Part shown: in pieces, positions 44,162 through 55,189 of the stretch
Numbering within the stretch: position 1 is the stretch's first letter
How the letters are laid out: each line of letters opens with the position of its first letter
Origin: Gemmatimonadota bacterium
GTDB taxonomy: Bacteria > JAAXHH01
Direction of reading: 5' to 3'
Length of the DNA stretch: 64,000 bases
Assembly (NCBI GenBank): GCA_026706345.1
Contig: JAPOYX010000216.1
Span: 74,954-138,953 of the forward strand
Notes under the pieces: model-generated
The model's input: the letters and a program-made list of their open reading frames with translations, nothing else
Told to the model about the DNA's origin: nothing
The model's database searches: none
Position numbers and translations under genes: made by a program

Positions 44162-45214
44162 CTAAACGTTCCCACCGAAAAACCGGTCTGCTTCCAGGTT
44201 CAACCAGTTGAGCGCGGAGCGGTAAAGCAGCCGGGACTTGACGTCATCGTCCAGGTGGCTCATGGATTCGATCATCTTGCCCGGCACCGCTTCGCCGAGG
44301 GGGAAGGGATAGTCCGATCCCAGGGCGAGGTGGTCCGGCCCGATGAGGTGGATCAGGTAGTCCAGGATGCGGCTGTCGTGTACGAGGGAATCCAGGTAGA
44401 ACCGGCCCAGGTAGTCGCTCGGCAGCACGTCGTTGTCCACCGCGCACAGGTCGGGGCGGATCTTGAACCCGTAGTCGATTCGCCCGATGGTCGCGGGAAA
44501 GGACCCGCCGCCGTGGGCAAAGGCCACGCGCAGGTCGGGCAGGCGCTCGAGCACCCCGCCGAAAATCATGGAACAGATAGCCCGTGAGGTCTCAGCGGGC
44601 ATGCCAACCAGCCAGGGCACCCAGTACTTCTCCATGGTCTCCTGCCCCCTGACGTCCCAAGGGTGGATGAACACCGCCGCGCCCAGTTCAGCCGCCGCTT
44701 CGAATACCGGAAACAGGTGGGGTTCGCTCAGGTTGTTCCCGTTGATATGGGTCCCGATCTCAATGCCGGACAGTCCCAGTTCCCGGACGCACCGTTCCAT
44801 TTCCCGGATGGCCAGGTCGGGCGCCTGCATGGGCACGGTCCCCAGGCCGATGAACCGCCGGGGCCAGGTGCGGGTTACCTCGGCGATATGGTCGTTGAGC
44901 ATGCGGGAAAGGTCCAGCGCGTCCGCCGGCTGCGCCCAGTAGCTGAACATCACCGGGACGGTGGAGAGAACCTGGACGTGCACGCCGGCGTCGTCGCATT
45001 CTCCGATCCGGGTCGGCGGATCCCACGAGTTGGCCTGGATTTCGCGGAACTGCCTGCCGTCGATCATCATGCGCGCGCATCCCGGCCGGTAATGGTCCAG
45101 TTCGACGAACCCGCCGTACCCGTACCGCTTGTGCAGATCGGGCCAGTTTTCGGGCAGGATATGGGTATGGATGTCGATCTTGGGTATGGAGCCGGGGCCG
45201 GTGTAGTCGCACAT
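44162..45214 (-). CDS. 2-Amino-3-carboxymuconate-6-semialdehyde decarboxylase (ACMSD)
   Basis: The 350-residue amidohydrolase has the zinc-binding IDIHTHILPENWPDL at the N-terminus, a mid-protein His region (AAVFIHPWDV) and FAHGGGSFPATIGRIDYG and LALGSDYPFPLGE at the C-terminal metal site. It decarboxylates the ring-opened product of 3-hydroxyanthranilate and so steers flux toward 2-aminomuconate instead of quinolinate. It is the first gene of the kynurenine operon. Confidence 0.93.
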   Translation of the reverse strand: MCDYTGPGSIPKIDIHTHILPENWPDLHKRYGYGGFVELDHYRPGCARMMIDGRQFREIQANSWDPPTRIGECDDAGVHVQVLSTVPVMFSYWAQPADALDLSRMLNDHIAEVTRTWPRRFIGLGTVPMQAPDLAIREMERCVRELGLSGIEIGTHINGNNLSEPHLFPVFEAAAELGAAVFIHPWDVRGQETMEKYWVPWLVGMPAETSRAICSMIFGGVLERLPDLRVAFAHGGGSFPATIGRIDYGFKIRPDLCAVDNDVLPSDYLGRFYLDSLVHDSRILDYLIHLIGPDHLALGSDYPFPLGEAVPGKMIESMSHLDDDVKSRLLYRSALNWLNLEADRFFGGNV

Positions 45215-45306
45215 GGTTCCAGGAGAAGTTGCGGGGCGGCGGCGGGACGTCCGGACCGCCTTCCCGAAGCGTATTACGGCGACGCGTCCCCTGTTCGGAA
45301 AGGAAC

Positions 45307-45350
45307 GGTCTATGCAGAATCAGGATAAGGTCTATGCAGAATCAGGATAA
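45307..45350. repeat. Perfect 22-base tandem duplication
   Basis: Two identical adjacent copies (45307-45328, 45329-45350) beginning GGTCTATGCAGAATC lie in the 161-base gap upstream of the kynurenine operon and downstream of a PhyH gene. Confidence 0.95.
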
Positions 45351-45375
45351 CGGGTAACGCGCGTTATTGTCAAGG

Positions 45376-46326
45376 TCATGATGCCCGGGACGGCGCATCG
45401 CGATAGGGGGCCAGGTCGATACCCGGAAAGGCCTGTGCAAGAAGGCCCAGCGTCTGTGCCGTGTAGTACGGGTGACCGGGTTCGGGCCAGCCGAACAGCG
45501 ATCGCACGCGGGGCGTCGTCTGCGTGATGAAGGGAAGCATGTACTCCCGCTCGCCGTAGATGAAGGGGTTCGCAAACCGGGTCCATCGGTCGGCGTCGCG
45601 GCGGCACATGGAAAGGGTCCAGAACGCCCGTTGCTTTTTCTTGTTTTGAAAGGGTTGCGCCGAGTGGAGCAGGTAGGACGAATAGAAGGCCGCGGTTCCC
45701 CTCGTGCCCACGGCCGGGACCGGATCTTGCAGGCCTGCCTTGCGGATGTCGCGGACGTGGCTGACGCTGGCCATGTTGCCCGTAGCCCATCCCTCGGCGA
45801 AAACCTCGGCCGCCCGCGTGTGCGACCCCGGAACAAGCAGCATGGGCGCGCCGTCGTCGTCGACGTCATGGAGGTACACGCCGGAGTTGACATACGAGAA
45901 TCGCCCGGCGTCCATGGACGGAGGAAGGACGCAGTTGGTGTTGTGGTCGACGTGATATCCGCTCCATGTTTCGTCGGGATACCGCTCGTCCACCGGTCCC
46001 GTGCGCATGAAGAGGTGGGCGTTGCAATAGCTGGGCCGGTCGCCCAGGAACAGCTCGAAGAGATCGAGGTAACGGTCGTTCTCGACGAGCCGGTCGAGCG
46101 CCGGATCGCCGACGGGGAACTGGGATCTTCCCACCACTTCGTCCTGCTTCGTGGTGAACCCGTCTCCCACGGATCCCTGTTCGCCGCGTTCGAAGTCCCC
46201 GAGCCAGGACGTATAGGATTTGCCGTAGAAATTCCGCTCCATGGCTTCCAGCGCGGCGTCCATTTCTTCGGCGCTGAAGACATCAGGAACGAGGATGTAG
46301 CCGTCGCGTTGAAACTGTTCCAGCAT
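45376..46326 (-). CDS. Phytanoyl-CoA dioxygenase (PhyH) family oxygenase
   Basis: The 316-residue Fe(II)/2-oxoglutarate oxygenase opens with the family start FQRDGYILVPDVFSAEEMDA. The iron ligands are H and D in SGYHVDHNTN (near residue 124) and H in YLLHSAQPF, with the 2-oxoglutarate arginine a few residues on. Members hydroxylate diverse small molecules, so no substrate is named. A sulfatase gene ends 36 bases upstream on the same strand, suggesting joint use on a sulfated organic compound. One of four PhyH genes in the window. Confidence 0.88.
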   Translation of the reverse strand: MLEQFQRDGYILVPDVFSAEEMDAALEAMERNFYGKSYTSWLGDFERGEQGSVGDGFTTKQDEVVGRSQFPVGDPALDRLVENDRYLDLFELFLGDRPSYCNAHLFMRTGPVDERYPDETWSGYHVDHNTNCVLPPSMDAGRFSYVNSGVYLHDVDDDGAPMLLVPGSHTRAAEVFAEGWATGNMASVSHVRDIRKAGLQDPVPAVGTRGTAAFYSSYLLHSAQPFQNKKKQRAFWTLSMCRRDADRWTRFANPFIYGEREYMLPFITQTTPRVRSLFGWPEPGHPYYTAQTLGLLAQAFPGIDLAPYRDAPSRAS

Positions 46327-46362
46327 GTCGTTCCCCCCTGGATTGGGCAGGATACGTTCGCG

Positions 46363-47772
46363 TCAGGCGTTGCGTATGAGGTCGCCCCAGGATGGCGCGA
46401 TGCCCTCCCGTCTTCGCCGGGATATGTTCAGGGCGGGGCCGTCGGGACGGACCCCGTGCCTGACGATGACGTCGAAGTAAGGTTCCCGCGTGATTTTCAG
46501 CAGTTCCAGCAGGCGTGACCGCATATCCGTCAGGACGGCCGGATTCGCGTCCGCCAGGTTCCGCGATTCGTAAGGGTCCTCCCACAGGTCGAAGAGCAGT
46601 TCGTGCCCGGTCTCGTAGAAGGCGTACTTCCATCGGTCCGTGGCCAGACCGCGCCAGTCCGCATAGTCGAAATGCACTCTGGGAGCTCCCACCATTTCGA
46701 GCAGCACATCGCCGGGGCCTTCGAAGTCCCCGCCCTTGCAGGCCGGGGAGTAGTCGGCGCCCTGCATGTGTTCGGGCACGGGCATCCCCGCCAGGCCCAG
46801 GGTCGTGGGCGCCATGTCCACCAGACTGAACGGGTCCAGCCGCGCACCCTGGGGCGCGACGATCCCGGGCCCGTGAAAGATCGCGGGTACCCGGACGGAC
46901 TCCTCGTGGGGATGCCCCTTGTCCTCCATCTGGCCGTGGCTTCCCATGAAGTCGCCGTGATCTGAAAAATACACCGTAATCGTGTTATCCCGAAATCCGT
47001 CGATTTCCCCCAACGCGTCGAGCATTCGGCCGATGTTCCCGTCCAGGTTTTCGATCATGGCGTAATACGCCGCGAGGCGCTCCCGGAGACCGGGGTTGCC
47101 GCCGAAATTCGGGCGGGTCTTCAGGGACGGCGGATCGAACCGCATGCAGGCATCCGGCGCTTCGAGGGGCCAGTGGGGCGGCTCCACGCTGAGGACGAGA
47201 AAGAGCGGCCGGTCCCCGTCGTAGTCCTGCAGGTACGCGATGGCCATGTCGGTCAATGCGTCGGTCTGGTAGCCCGGCATGCGCGTGGGATCGACGTCGC
47301 TTTCCCGGTAGTAAAATCCCTTGAACGGTGCGTTGTTCATCTCGAATCCGTACCAGTCCTGGAAACCGCCCCGGTGGAACTCCGGCGTGCGCGGCGCCGC
47401 TTTGAGGTCATAGTAGCCGGGGTCGCGCCGCACCTCCGGGGGGATCTGGTCGCGCACCGTCCCGCAGTGCCACTTGCCGAAATAGGCGGTGTGATAACCG
47501 GCTTCACGAAGTATGGTTGCCGTGCTCGGCGACGCCGGCTTGTACACGTCGTGAAATCCCTGCACCGGGCCGGCGTGGGCGTGGCGGCCCGAGAATATGG
47601 TGCCCCGCGAAGGCGTGCACACGGGACAGTTGGCCCGGGCGCGCGCGAAACTCACCCCCTCCGCGGCCATGCGGTCCATGTTGGGGGTCCGCAGGTTGGG
47701 ATCGCCCGCGTGGCCCATGGCCTGTCCCGCGTGCTCGTCGGACAGAATGTAGATGATGTGTGGTCGAGGCAT
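46363..47772 (-). CDS. Type I sulfatase (formylglycine-dependent)
   Basis: About 469 residues from the ATG at 47772, preceded by GAGGA; the longer open frame overlaps the permease gene and is not sulfatase-like. The N-terminus IIYILSDEHAGQAMG supplies metal-binding Asp residues, CTPSRGTIFSGRHAH is the C-x-P-S-R site whose Cys becomes formylglycine, and YFGKWHCG and VYFSDHGDFMGSHGQMEDKG hold further active-site His, Lys and Asp. No signal peptide is evident, so it probably acts in the cytoplasm. It neighbours a permease and a PhyH oxygenase. Confidence 0.93.
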   Translation of the reverse strand: MPRPHIIYILSDEHAGQAMGHAGDPNLRTPNMDRMAAEGVSFARARANCPVCTPSRGTIFSGRHAHAGPVQGFHDVYKPASPSTATILREAGYHTAYFGKWHCGTVRDQIPPEVRRDPGYYDLKAAPRTPEFHRGGFQDWYGFEMNNAPFKGFYYRESDVDPTRMPGYQTDALTDMAIAYLQDYDGDRPLFLVLSVEPPHWPLEAPDACMRFDPPSLKTRPNFGGNPGLRERLAAYYAMIENLDGNIGRMLDALGEIDGFRDNTITVYFSDHGDFMGSHGQMEDKGHPHEESVRVPAIFHGPGIVAPQGARLDPFSLVDMAPTTLGLAGMPVPEHMQGADYSPACKGGDFEGPGDVLLEMVGAPRVHFDYADWRGLATDRWKYAFYETGHELLFDLWEDPYESRNLADANPAVLTDMRSRLLELLKITREPYFDVIVRHGVRPDGPALNISRRRREGIAPSWGDLIRNA

Positions 47773-47780
47773 GGATCCTC

Positions 47781-49166
47781 TTAGCCTCCCGTCGGATTCG
47801 CACGCTGCTGTCTTTTCCAGTAGAAATAGAAGGGCAGACCGATGGCCAGGATCAGGAGGCCCAGCAACGGTCGCGTGTAGTCGCCGATTAAGGCGTTGAC
47901 CAGAACGCCCGCGGCTATCAAGAGGAACAGGACAGGGGTCACGGGATACCCCCACACACGGTATGGCCGGTGCAGGTCCGGTTCCTTCCTCCGCAGTATG
48001 ATGAGACCGATAACCGCCAGCGTCAGAAACACGTAGGTGTAGAACATGGCGAAACTCACGATCTCGACGAAGGTGCCGGTCAGCGCGAAAACCGAAGCCC
48101 ACAGCCCCTGCATGACAATGGAAACAACCGGGGTCCTGAATCGCGGGCGTAACTACTGGCACCCCCGGAAGAAGATCTCGTGATTCGCCATGGCGTGATA
48201 GACTCTGGGCGCCACCATCAGCTGGGCATTGACCGTTCCGAAAGTCGTCAGCATGATCGCCGCCGAAATGGCCATTGCCCCGGTTGGTCCCACCAGGGCC
48301 TGGAGGGTATCGGCGGCCGGCCGGCGGGATGCCTGAAGTTCCTCGAAGGACAGGACCGTCAGGTATACGACATTGGCCAGGATGTAGACCGTGGCCACGA
48401 TGGCCAGCGCGGCAAAAATCGCCCGCGGAATGCTCCGTGCCGGGTCCTTGATTTCGGTCGCAATGAACGTCACGAAGAACCAGCCGTTGTAGGCGAACAG
48501 CGCCCCCAGAATCGCAAGGCTCAGGCCGCCCAGAAGCGCGGTTCCCGTTTTCTCCTGCACCAGCGGGGTCCAGGAGACCTCCGAGCCTGATGCCAGGGAG
48601 AACCCGAGCAGGATGACGGCCAGGACGGCGCCGACTTTGATGAAGGCGAACACGTTCTGAACCGACCCACCAAGCTTGACGCCCAGGCAGTTGACCAAGG
48701 TCAGGAACAGTATGCATCCCACGGCCATCCACCGTTCGGTCCAGAGATCTTCTATGCCGAAGAGTCCACCGGCGTACCGGGCGAAAACGGTGGCCACGGC
48801 GCCCATGGCGCCCGTAATAATGATGAAGAGAAATGCCCATCCGAAAAGAAAGGCGATCAGGTCCGTGTTGTAGGCCCGCCGGAGGAAGGCATAGGTGCCT
48901 CCGCTCCTCGGTATGGCCGCGCCGAGTTCCGCGTAGCACAGGGCGCCCGCCAGGGCGAGCACGCCGCCGATGATCCACACGAACAGGCTGAGCGAGGGCG
49001 AGCCGACCTGCGAGGCCACCGTGCTCGGTACCATGAAGATGCCCGATCCGATGATCGCACCGATAATCACCGCCGTACCGGTTTTTGCGGTCAGTACCCG
49101 GAGCAGCCGGGGCTGGCCTGCCGGCAGTATCTCCTCTACGAGTTCGTCGTCATGAGTATGTGACAT
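47781..49166 (-). pseudogene. APC-family amino-acid permease interrupted by an in-frame stop
   Basis: The frame from 49166 encodes about nine membrane helices of an APC permease (AVIIGAIIGSGIFMVPSTVA, AELGAAIPRSGGTYAFLRRA) and stops at TAG at 48155-48153, after HEIFFRGCQ. The same frame continues without any shift: LRPRFRTPVVSIV leads into about three more helices (MQGLWASVFALTGTFVEIVS, RPYRVWGYPVTPVLFLL) to the stop at 47781. The spacing between FFR and PRFRTP is the same as in intact relatives, so one base change explains the break. Either it is a recent pseudogene, the stop is read through, or the base is a sequencing error. Confidence 0.85.
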
Positions 49167-49211
49167 GAGAGCTCCCGTTGGAATACGGTCTGGATGTTCA
49201 TCAACTGTGGT

Positions 49212-50207
49212 TTATTCAGGCGCAATGATCGGTGCGGCTTCGAGCTGTGAAGGCACCGGATTCACACCGTAAAAACGGGTGCCGTGCTCGAACCAGGACC
49301 GCGGGGCGGCCTGTCCCCACAGGGTCTGCCGCCGGGTGTCCTTCAGGTCCCAGATCCGCGCGGGATGATCCGGGTCGACGGTGACGTAGTCTCCCGTGAA
49401 CAGCTCGATCCGGTGGCCGTCCCGGTCGAACAGGTACAGGAAGAAGGCGTTCGAGATCCCGTGGCGTCCCGGTCCCCGCTCGAAAGCGTCGCGGTGTTCC
49501 GAACTGGCCAGGCGGTCGCAGAAGTGGATGATGTCCATGGCCGTGGGCACGTAGACCCCGATGTGATGCAGGCGCGGCCCCAGTCCGTTGGTGAAGGCAA
49601 TGTCGTGGACGCCCCCCCGACGGTGCAGCCAGGTAGCCCAGAGGTCGGAATCCTCGTCTCCGATGTCGGCCACGGTCACCTCCGTCGGCCGGAATCCGAG
49701 CGACTCGGCGTAAAAGGCCGTCATCCCGTTCACGTCATGGGAAAACAGGTTGAAATGGTCGATACGCTGGATATGGGCGCCGCGGTACCGGTGGTACTCC
49801 TGAAGCAGCAGGTCCCGCCGCTCCATTTCGTGGTAGAACTCCAGGGGAACGCCGAAGGGATCGTCCACTTGCAGCGTACGGCCCTGGGCGTACCGGTCAA
49901 CGAAAGCCGTGGGGCATCCGGCCTCGTTGTAGAACGCCTCGGCCCGGTCCAGGTCGGAATCTCCGGCGACCTTGAAGGCGATGCGGTGCGCGACCGGCTC
50001 GTCCGCCTTCGTAAGGATCAGCGAATGGTGGTTGCGTTCCTCCATGCCGCGAAGATATAGCGTGTCACCCGCGTCGTCCTCGCAGACGTACCCCAGCAGG
50101 TCGATATAGAAGTCGCGGGCGTAGTCCAGGTCCGTCACGCCCCACTCCGCGTGGCTGGCGCGGACGATGTTGAAGGGCGGGGAAGGGTTCGCTTCGGGAA
50201 TGGCCAC
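49212..50207 (-). CDS. Extradiol ring-cleavage dioxygenase (VOC family), probable 3,4-dihydroxyphenylacetate 2,3-dioxygenase
   Basis: The 331-residue protein starts at a GTG at 50207 after AGAGGA. It has two vicinal-oxygen-chelate domains; the second bears the iron ligands in IDHFNLFSHDV, LHHIGVYVPT and HRIELFTGDY. Length and sequence resemble HpaD-type type I extradiol enzymes. The upstream aldehyde dehydrogenase and fumarylacetoacetase-family genes are the next steps of homoprotocatechuate meta-cleavage, which supports the substrate. A different catechol remains possible. Confidence 0.87.
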   Translation of the reverse strand: MAIPEANPSPPFNIVRASHAEWGVTDLDYARDFYIDLLGYVCEDDAGDTLYLRGMEERNHHSLILTKADEPVAHRIAFKVAGDSDLDRAEAFYNEAGCPTAFVDRYAQGRTLQVDDPFGVPLEFYHEMERRDLLLQEYHRYRGAHIQRIDHFNLFSHDVNGMTAFYAESLGFRPTEVTVADIGDEDSDLWATWLHRRGGVHDIAFTNGLGPRLHHIGVYVPTAMDIIHFCDRLASSEHRDAFERGPGRHGISNAFFLYLFDRDGHRIELFTGDYVTVDPDHPARIWDLKDTRRQTLWGQAAPRSWFEHGTRFYGVNPVPSQLEAAPIIAPE

Positions 50208-50326
50208 GATTCGTCCTCTTGCTCGGTACTCCTACGCATGGATTTCAAGGGCGCCTCATCATAAAGGCGAGCGATGGCTTTTGGCTTCCGGCGACGTCCC
50301 GCAACACGCAGTCTCCCCTCCACGGC

Positions 50327-51846
<1,520 letters not shown>

Positions 51847-51850
<4 letters not shown>

Positions 51851-52602
51851 GATGCACGCTCCTCGAGACTGGCCACCACGTCGTTTTCCAGCGCGCCCAG
51901 TCCGTCCACTTCCAGCCGGAGCCGGTCGCCCGCGTGGATGTGGGAAATGCCGTCCGGCGTGCCCGACCAGATCATGTCCCCCGGGTTCAGGGTCATGTAG
52001 GCGGTGATGTACTCGATCAACTCGGCGATGCTGTGGCGCAGGTCGCCGGACCAGCCTTCCTGGCGCAGTTCCCCGTTTACATAGGTGCGCAGGTGCACGT
52101 CGGTGGGATCGATCTCGTCCGCGGTGGTCAGATAGGGGCCGAGCGGACCGAAGGTATCGAATCCCTTCGCCTTGATCGGCGGCCGGAAGTAGTTGCTCAC
52201 GAAATCCCGGATCGTCAGGTCGTTTCCGATGGTATAGCCGCCCACGTAGTCCAGGGCCTGTACGGCCTTTACCTTCCGGGCCGGCCGGCCGATCACGGCG
52301 ACGAGTTCGCATTCGTAATGCAGGTAGTCGAATTCCGGGGGGACGACGATTTTGGCACGGTGTCCGATGAAGGTCTGGGGCATCTTGTTGAACAGGATGG
52401 GTTCCTCGGGCAGGTCCAGGTTCAGTTCCTTCGCGTGCTCGGTGTAACCCAGCGCGACGCCGATGGCCTTGCTCGTATGGGCCACCGGAGGCAGGAACAT
52501 GACGTCCTCCGGGTCATAGGCGACCGTGCCCACCATGAGTTGTCCGTTCTCGTAGACGGCCTCGAGGACCTGGCCGTTGCAGGCGAAACGCGCAGTTTTC
52601 AT
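51847..52602 (-). CDS. Fumarylacetoacetate hydrolase-family protein (HpaG-like isomerase/decarboxylase)
   Basis: The 251-residue protein has the FAH metal site YLHYECELVAVIGRPARKV, then YTIGNDLTIRDFVSNYF, FDTFGPLGPYLTT and GDMIWSGTPDGISHIHAGD, matching HpaG/2-hydroxyhepta-2,4-diene-1,7-dioate isomerase relatives. With the adjacent dehydrogenase and extradiol oxygenase it fits decarboxylation and isomerisation in homoprotocatechuate breakdown. Its TAG stop abuts the dehydrogenase frame. Twenty-one bases upstream a P-loop gene ends. Confidence 0.88.
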
Positions 52603-52623
52603 AAAATCGCTCCGTTACATCCG

Positions 52624-53493
52624 TTATACTTCGTACCACCGATCGACGCAGCGATTCAGCTGATCGGGATCGGGAAAGTGTTCTTCCATGTCCTGTATCG
52701 CGGTTTCCACCTCTGTCGCCGTCGGAACGAGGTCCCTTTGTCCGGCGGAGAGATCGTAGACCGACCGGCCTTCCGTGGAAAGGGGCATGTCCAGGTCGAT
52801 CCGGACCGCGGGCCGGCGCCTGAGCAGGACGGAATAGGTGTCGCAGTACAGGTCGGGGTCGTATTCGATCGTCCTGCCATCCTTCTCTTCATCGACCAGC
52901 CCGAATCGCAGGGCCACCGCGCACAGGTCCTCCCACAACGCGTACATGATTCCGGGCCGGGCATCGCCCTTCTCCCGTTCGTGCAGGGGACGGGCACTCC
53001 GCGCTTCGCGTTGCGCTTCGATGAGTTTCCTTACCTGCCGGGAAGGCGTAGGAATGCCGAAATATGTATAGTGCTCGTCGGCCAGCAGGGGTTCGACCCG
53101 GTCCGGCTCCCTGCGGATCAGTTCGACCAGCCGGTTGCCGATGATCGGGACCTCGCCGATGAGGATATCCCGGTCGCCGCGATGCGCTTCCGCCCAGTTT
53201 CCCACCGCGCGCCGGGACCACAGACCGACCGCCTTCCGGACGCCGGCATGGGTTATCCCGTCCTCTTCGTGATAATGTTCCTTCACGTGGGCGTTTGTCA
53301 AGAAGGGCAGCCGGCAGACATCCCACTGGAGGAGGTGCGGCGTCCGGCCGCGGTCGCCGGCCATGATGGCGAGTTGCTGCAGCAACAGGCTTTTCCCGGT
53401 GCCCGGCAATCCGGCGAGAAAGACCATCTTGCGGTCGTCCACCAGGCGCTGCAGGGTCTGGGACAGTCCGCTGTCTTCGGGAATCAGAAGCAT
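52624..53493 (-). CDS. P-loop NTPase or kinase-like protein of unknown role
   Basis: The 289-residue soluble protein has a sound Walker A (FLAGLPGTGKSLLLQQLA near residue 28) and a hydrophobic strand ending DILIGEVPIIGNRLVELI that could supply the Walker B acid. The rest, including DEHYTYFGIPTPSRQVRKLI and GIMYALWEDLCAVALRFGLV, matches no family I can name. It sits 16 bases after the ThDP enzyme gene and 21 bases before the FAH-family gene, so it is co-transcribed with catabolic enzymes, an unusual place for such a protein. A small-molecule or nucleotide kinase is possible. Confidence 0.75.
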   Translation of the reverse strand: MLLIPEDSGLSQTLQRLVDDRKMVFLAGLPGTGKSLLLQQLAIMAGDRGRTPHLLQWDVCRLPFLTNAHVKEHYHEEDGITHAGVRKAVGLWSRRAVGNWAEAHRGDRDILIGEVPIIGNRLVELIRREPDRVEPLLADEHYTYFGIPTPSRQVRKLIEAQREARSARPLHEREKGDARPGIMYALWEDLCAVALRFGLVDEEKDGRTIEYDPDLYCDTYSVLLRRRPAVRIDLDMPLSTEGRSVYDLSAGQRDLVPTATEVETAIQDMEEHFPDPDQLNRCVDRWYEV

Positions 53494-53509
53494 GCCGATC
53501 AGGACCGCC

Positions 53510-55189
53510 CTACGCGTCCCCGCCTCCTCCTCTCACCCGGTGGCCTCGCTTGAACCGGTCGACGTCGGGCATCTCGCCCACGGGGACCTCCACCAGGGTC
53601 GGCCCCTCTTCCTTGAACCCCTCGCGGATCGCCCCGCGCAGTTCGTCGGGCGTACGCGCTCGCAGCCCCCTGGCGCCGAACGATTCCGCCAGTTTTGCGA
53701 AATCGGGGTTTCGCAGGTCTGACGCGATGACCCGGTTGCCGTACAGGGTCTTCTGCATGCGTTTCACGTTTCCGTAGGCATTGTCGTTGAAAACGACCGT
53801 GACCAGGGCGATTTGATGCTGCACCGCCGTGGCCAGCTCCTGCACGCCGAACATGAAGCCACCGTCTCCGGCGATGGAGATGACCGGTTTTTCCGGGTGG
53901 GCGACCTTGACGCCCAGGGCCGTGGGAAAGCCCCAGCCCAGGGTGCCCTGGTAACCGGTGGAGATGAACGTATAGGGCTTGTACACCGGCATCACCTGCC
54001 GGCTGGCATAGCCGACCTGGGTCAGCTCTTCCACGAACAGGCCGTCCTCGCCCAGTTCTTCCCGGATGACTCCGAGATAGGCGATCTGGGGTTCCAGAGA
54101 CGCCAGCATGGCCGCCGTTTCCGCTTTCAGGGTCAGCATTTCGTCCTTTCGGGATGCGCGGCGCCGGTTGTATTTCTCGACCAGGGGAATCAGCAGGGGC
54201 ATGGCATTCTCGGTTCGCGCCGTGATGGGCAGGTCCGGCATGGCGATCCGGTCGTGGGCCGAACGGTCCGCGTCGATGCGAACGATCGTCAGGTTCTCGT
54301 CCACGCCCCAGTTCAGCTGGGGTATCTCGAGGCGGGAGCCCACGGCCAGCGCCACGTCCACCTTCGGCCACAACCTGTGTCCCGTGGGGTTGGTGTGGCT
54401 GAGGTAGTGGCGGCTGTCCAGTACCCCCCGGCCCGTCCGGTACCCGATCACCGGCGCCTGGAGCATTTCCGCGAGCTGGCGAACCTCTTCGGACACGTTC
54501 ATGGCCCCGCGGCCCACGAAGATCATGGGGTTCTCGGCCCGTCCGAGGATGCGTGCGGCCGTTTCGAGCGCCTCCGCATCTACCGGGACCGGCGCGATGG
54601 GCAGCGGGCCGGGAATCCGATCCACCTTTCCTTCGGCCGCCAGCGCGTCCCAGGGGCATTCCAGGCCCACGGGACGGGGCCTGCCCGAATTCAACTGCCG
54701 CAGGGCTTCGGCCGTCCTGGCGGGCGCTTCGGCAGGTCCCGTGACGCGGGCGGACCACTTGGTCAGGGAACGAAGCACCCGTAATTGATCGTTTATTTCG
54801 TGAAGCTGGCCCACTTCCCGTCCGATGAACCGGGAGGGGATCTCCCCGGTCAGGCACAGGACCTTCGCGTTGGTGGCGTAAGCCGTGCACAGGGCGGCGG
54901 TGCTGTTGAGGAACCCCGGTCCCGGAACCACGTTGTAGACGCCGGCCCGGTCTGTCGAGAGGGCGTATCCCAGGGCCATGTAGGCCGCGCCCTGTTCGTG
55001 GCGGGTGTGAATGACCCGGATACGGTCGCGGTGGTCGTAGAACGCGTTGTACAGCGCGTCGTTCTGCACGCCCGGCAGCCCGAAAACCGTATCGGTCCCG
55101 TGAGAAACGAGGGTCCGGACGATCGCTTCGGCGGTGGTCATTTCATCCATGGAAGACGAGGGGGCGGGCACGGCCGCGCGGGCGGTCAC
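53510..55189 (-). CDS. Thiamine-diphosphate-dependent enzyme (acetolactate synthase-like)
   Basis: The 559-residue protein starts at a GTG at 55189 that overlaps the previous stop (GTGA). It has the catalytic-glutamate region HTRHEQGAAYMALGYA, a central domain with NPMIFVGRGAMNVSEEV, and the ThDP/Mg motif GDGGFMFGVQELATAV to NDNAYGN. Standard acetolactate synthase is unlikely because no regulatory subunit or branched-chain genes are near. A decarboxylase or carboligase acting on a 2-oxo acid fits better, given the adjacent 2-hydroxyacid dehydrogenase. Confidence 0.88.
   Translation of the reverse strand: MTARAAVPAPSSSMDEMTTAEAIVRTLVSHGTDTVFGLPGVQNDALYNAFYDHRDRIRVIHTRHEQGAAYMALGYALSTDRAGVYNVVPGPGFLNSTAALCTAYATNAKVLCLTGEIPSRFIGREVGQLHEINDQLRVLRSLTKWSARVTGPAEAPARTAEALRQLNSGRPRPVGLECPWDALAAEGKVDRIPGPLPIAPVPVDAEALETAARILGRAENPMIFVGRGAMNVSEEVRQLAEMLQAPVIGYRTGRGVLDSRHYLSHTNPTGHRLWPKVDVALAVGSRLEIPQLNWGVDENLTIVRIDADRSAHDRIAMPDLPITARTENAMPLLIPLVEKYNRRRASRKDEMLTLKAETAAMLASLEPQIAYLGVIREELGEDGLFVEELTQVGYASRQVMPVYKPYTFISTGYQGTLGWGFPTALGVKVAHPEKPVISIAGDGGFMFGVQELATAVQHQIALVTVVFNDNAYGNVKRMQKTLYGNRVIASDLRNPDFAKLAESFGARGLRARTPDELRGAIREGFKEEGPTLVEVPVGEMPDVDRFKRGHRVRGGGGDA

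Noticed and set aside
46363..48978. An 871-codon sulfatase
   Set aside because: The first 400 codons are an out-of-frame read of the permease gene; the sulfatase begins at 47772.
53510..55189. Acetolactate synthase (ilvB) assignment
   Set aside because: No small subunit or branched-chain genes nearby and tight coupling to a 2-hydroxyacid dehydrogenase and PhyH; only the ThDP fold is secure.
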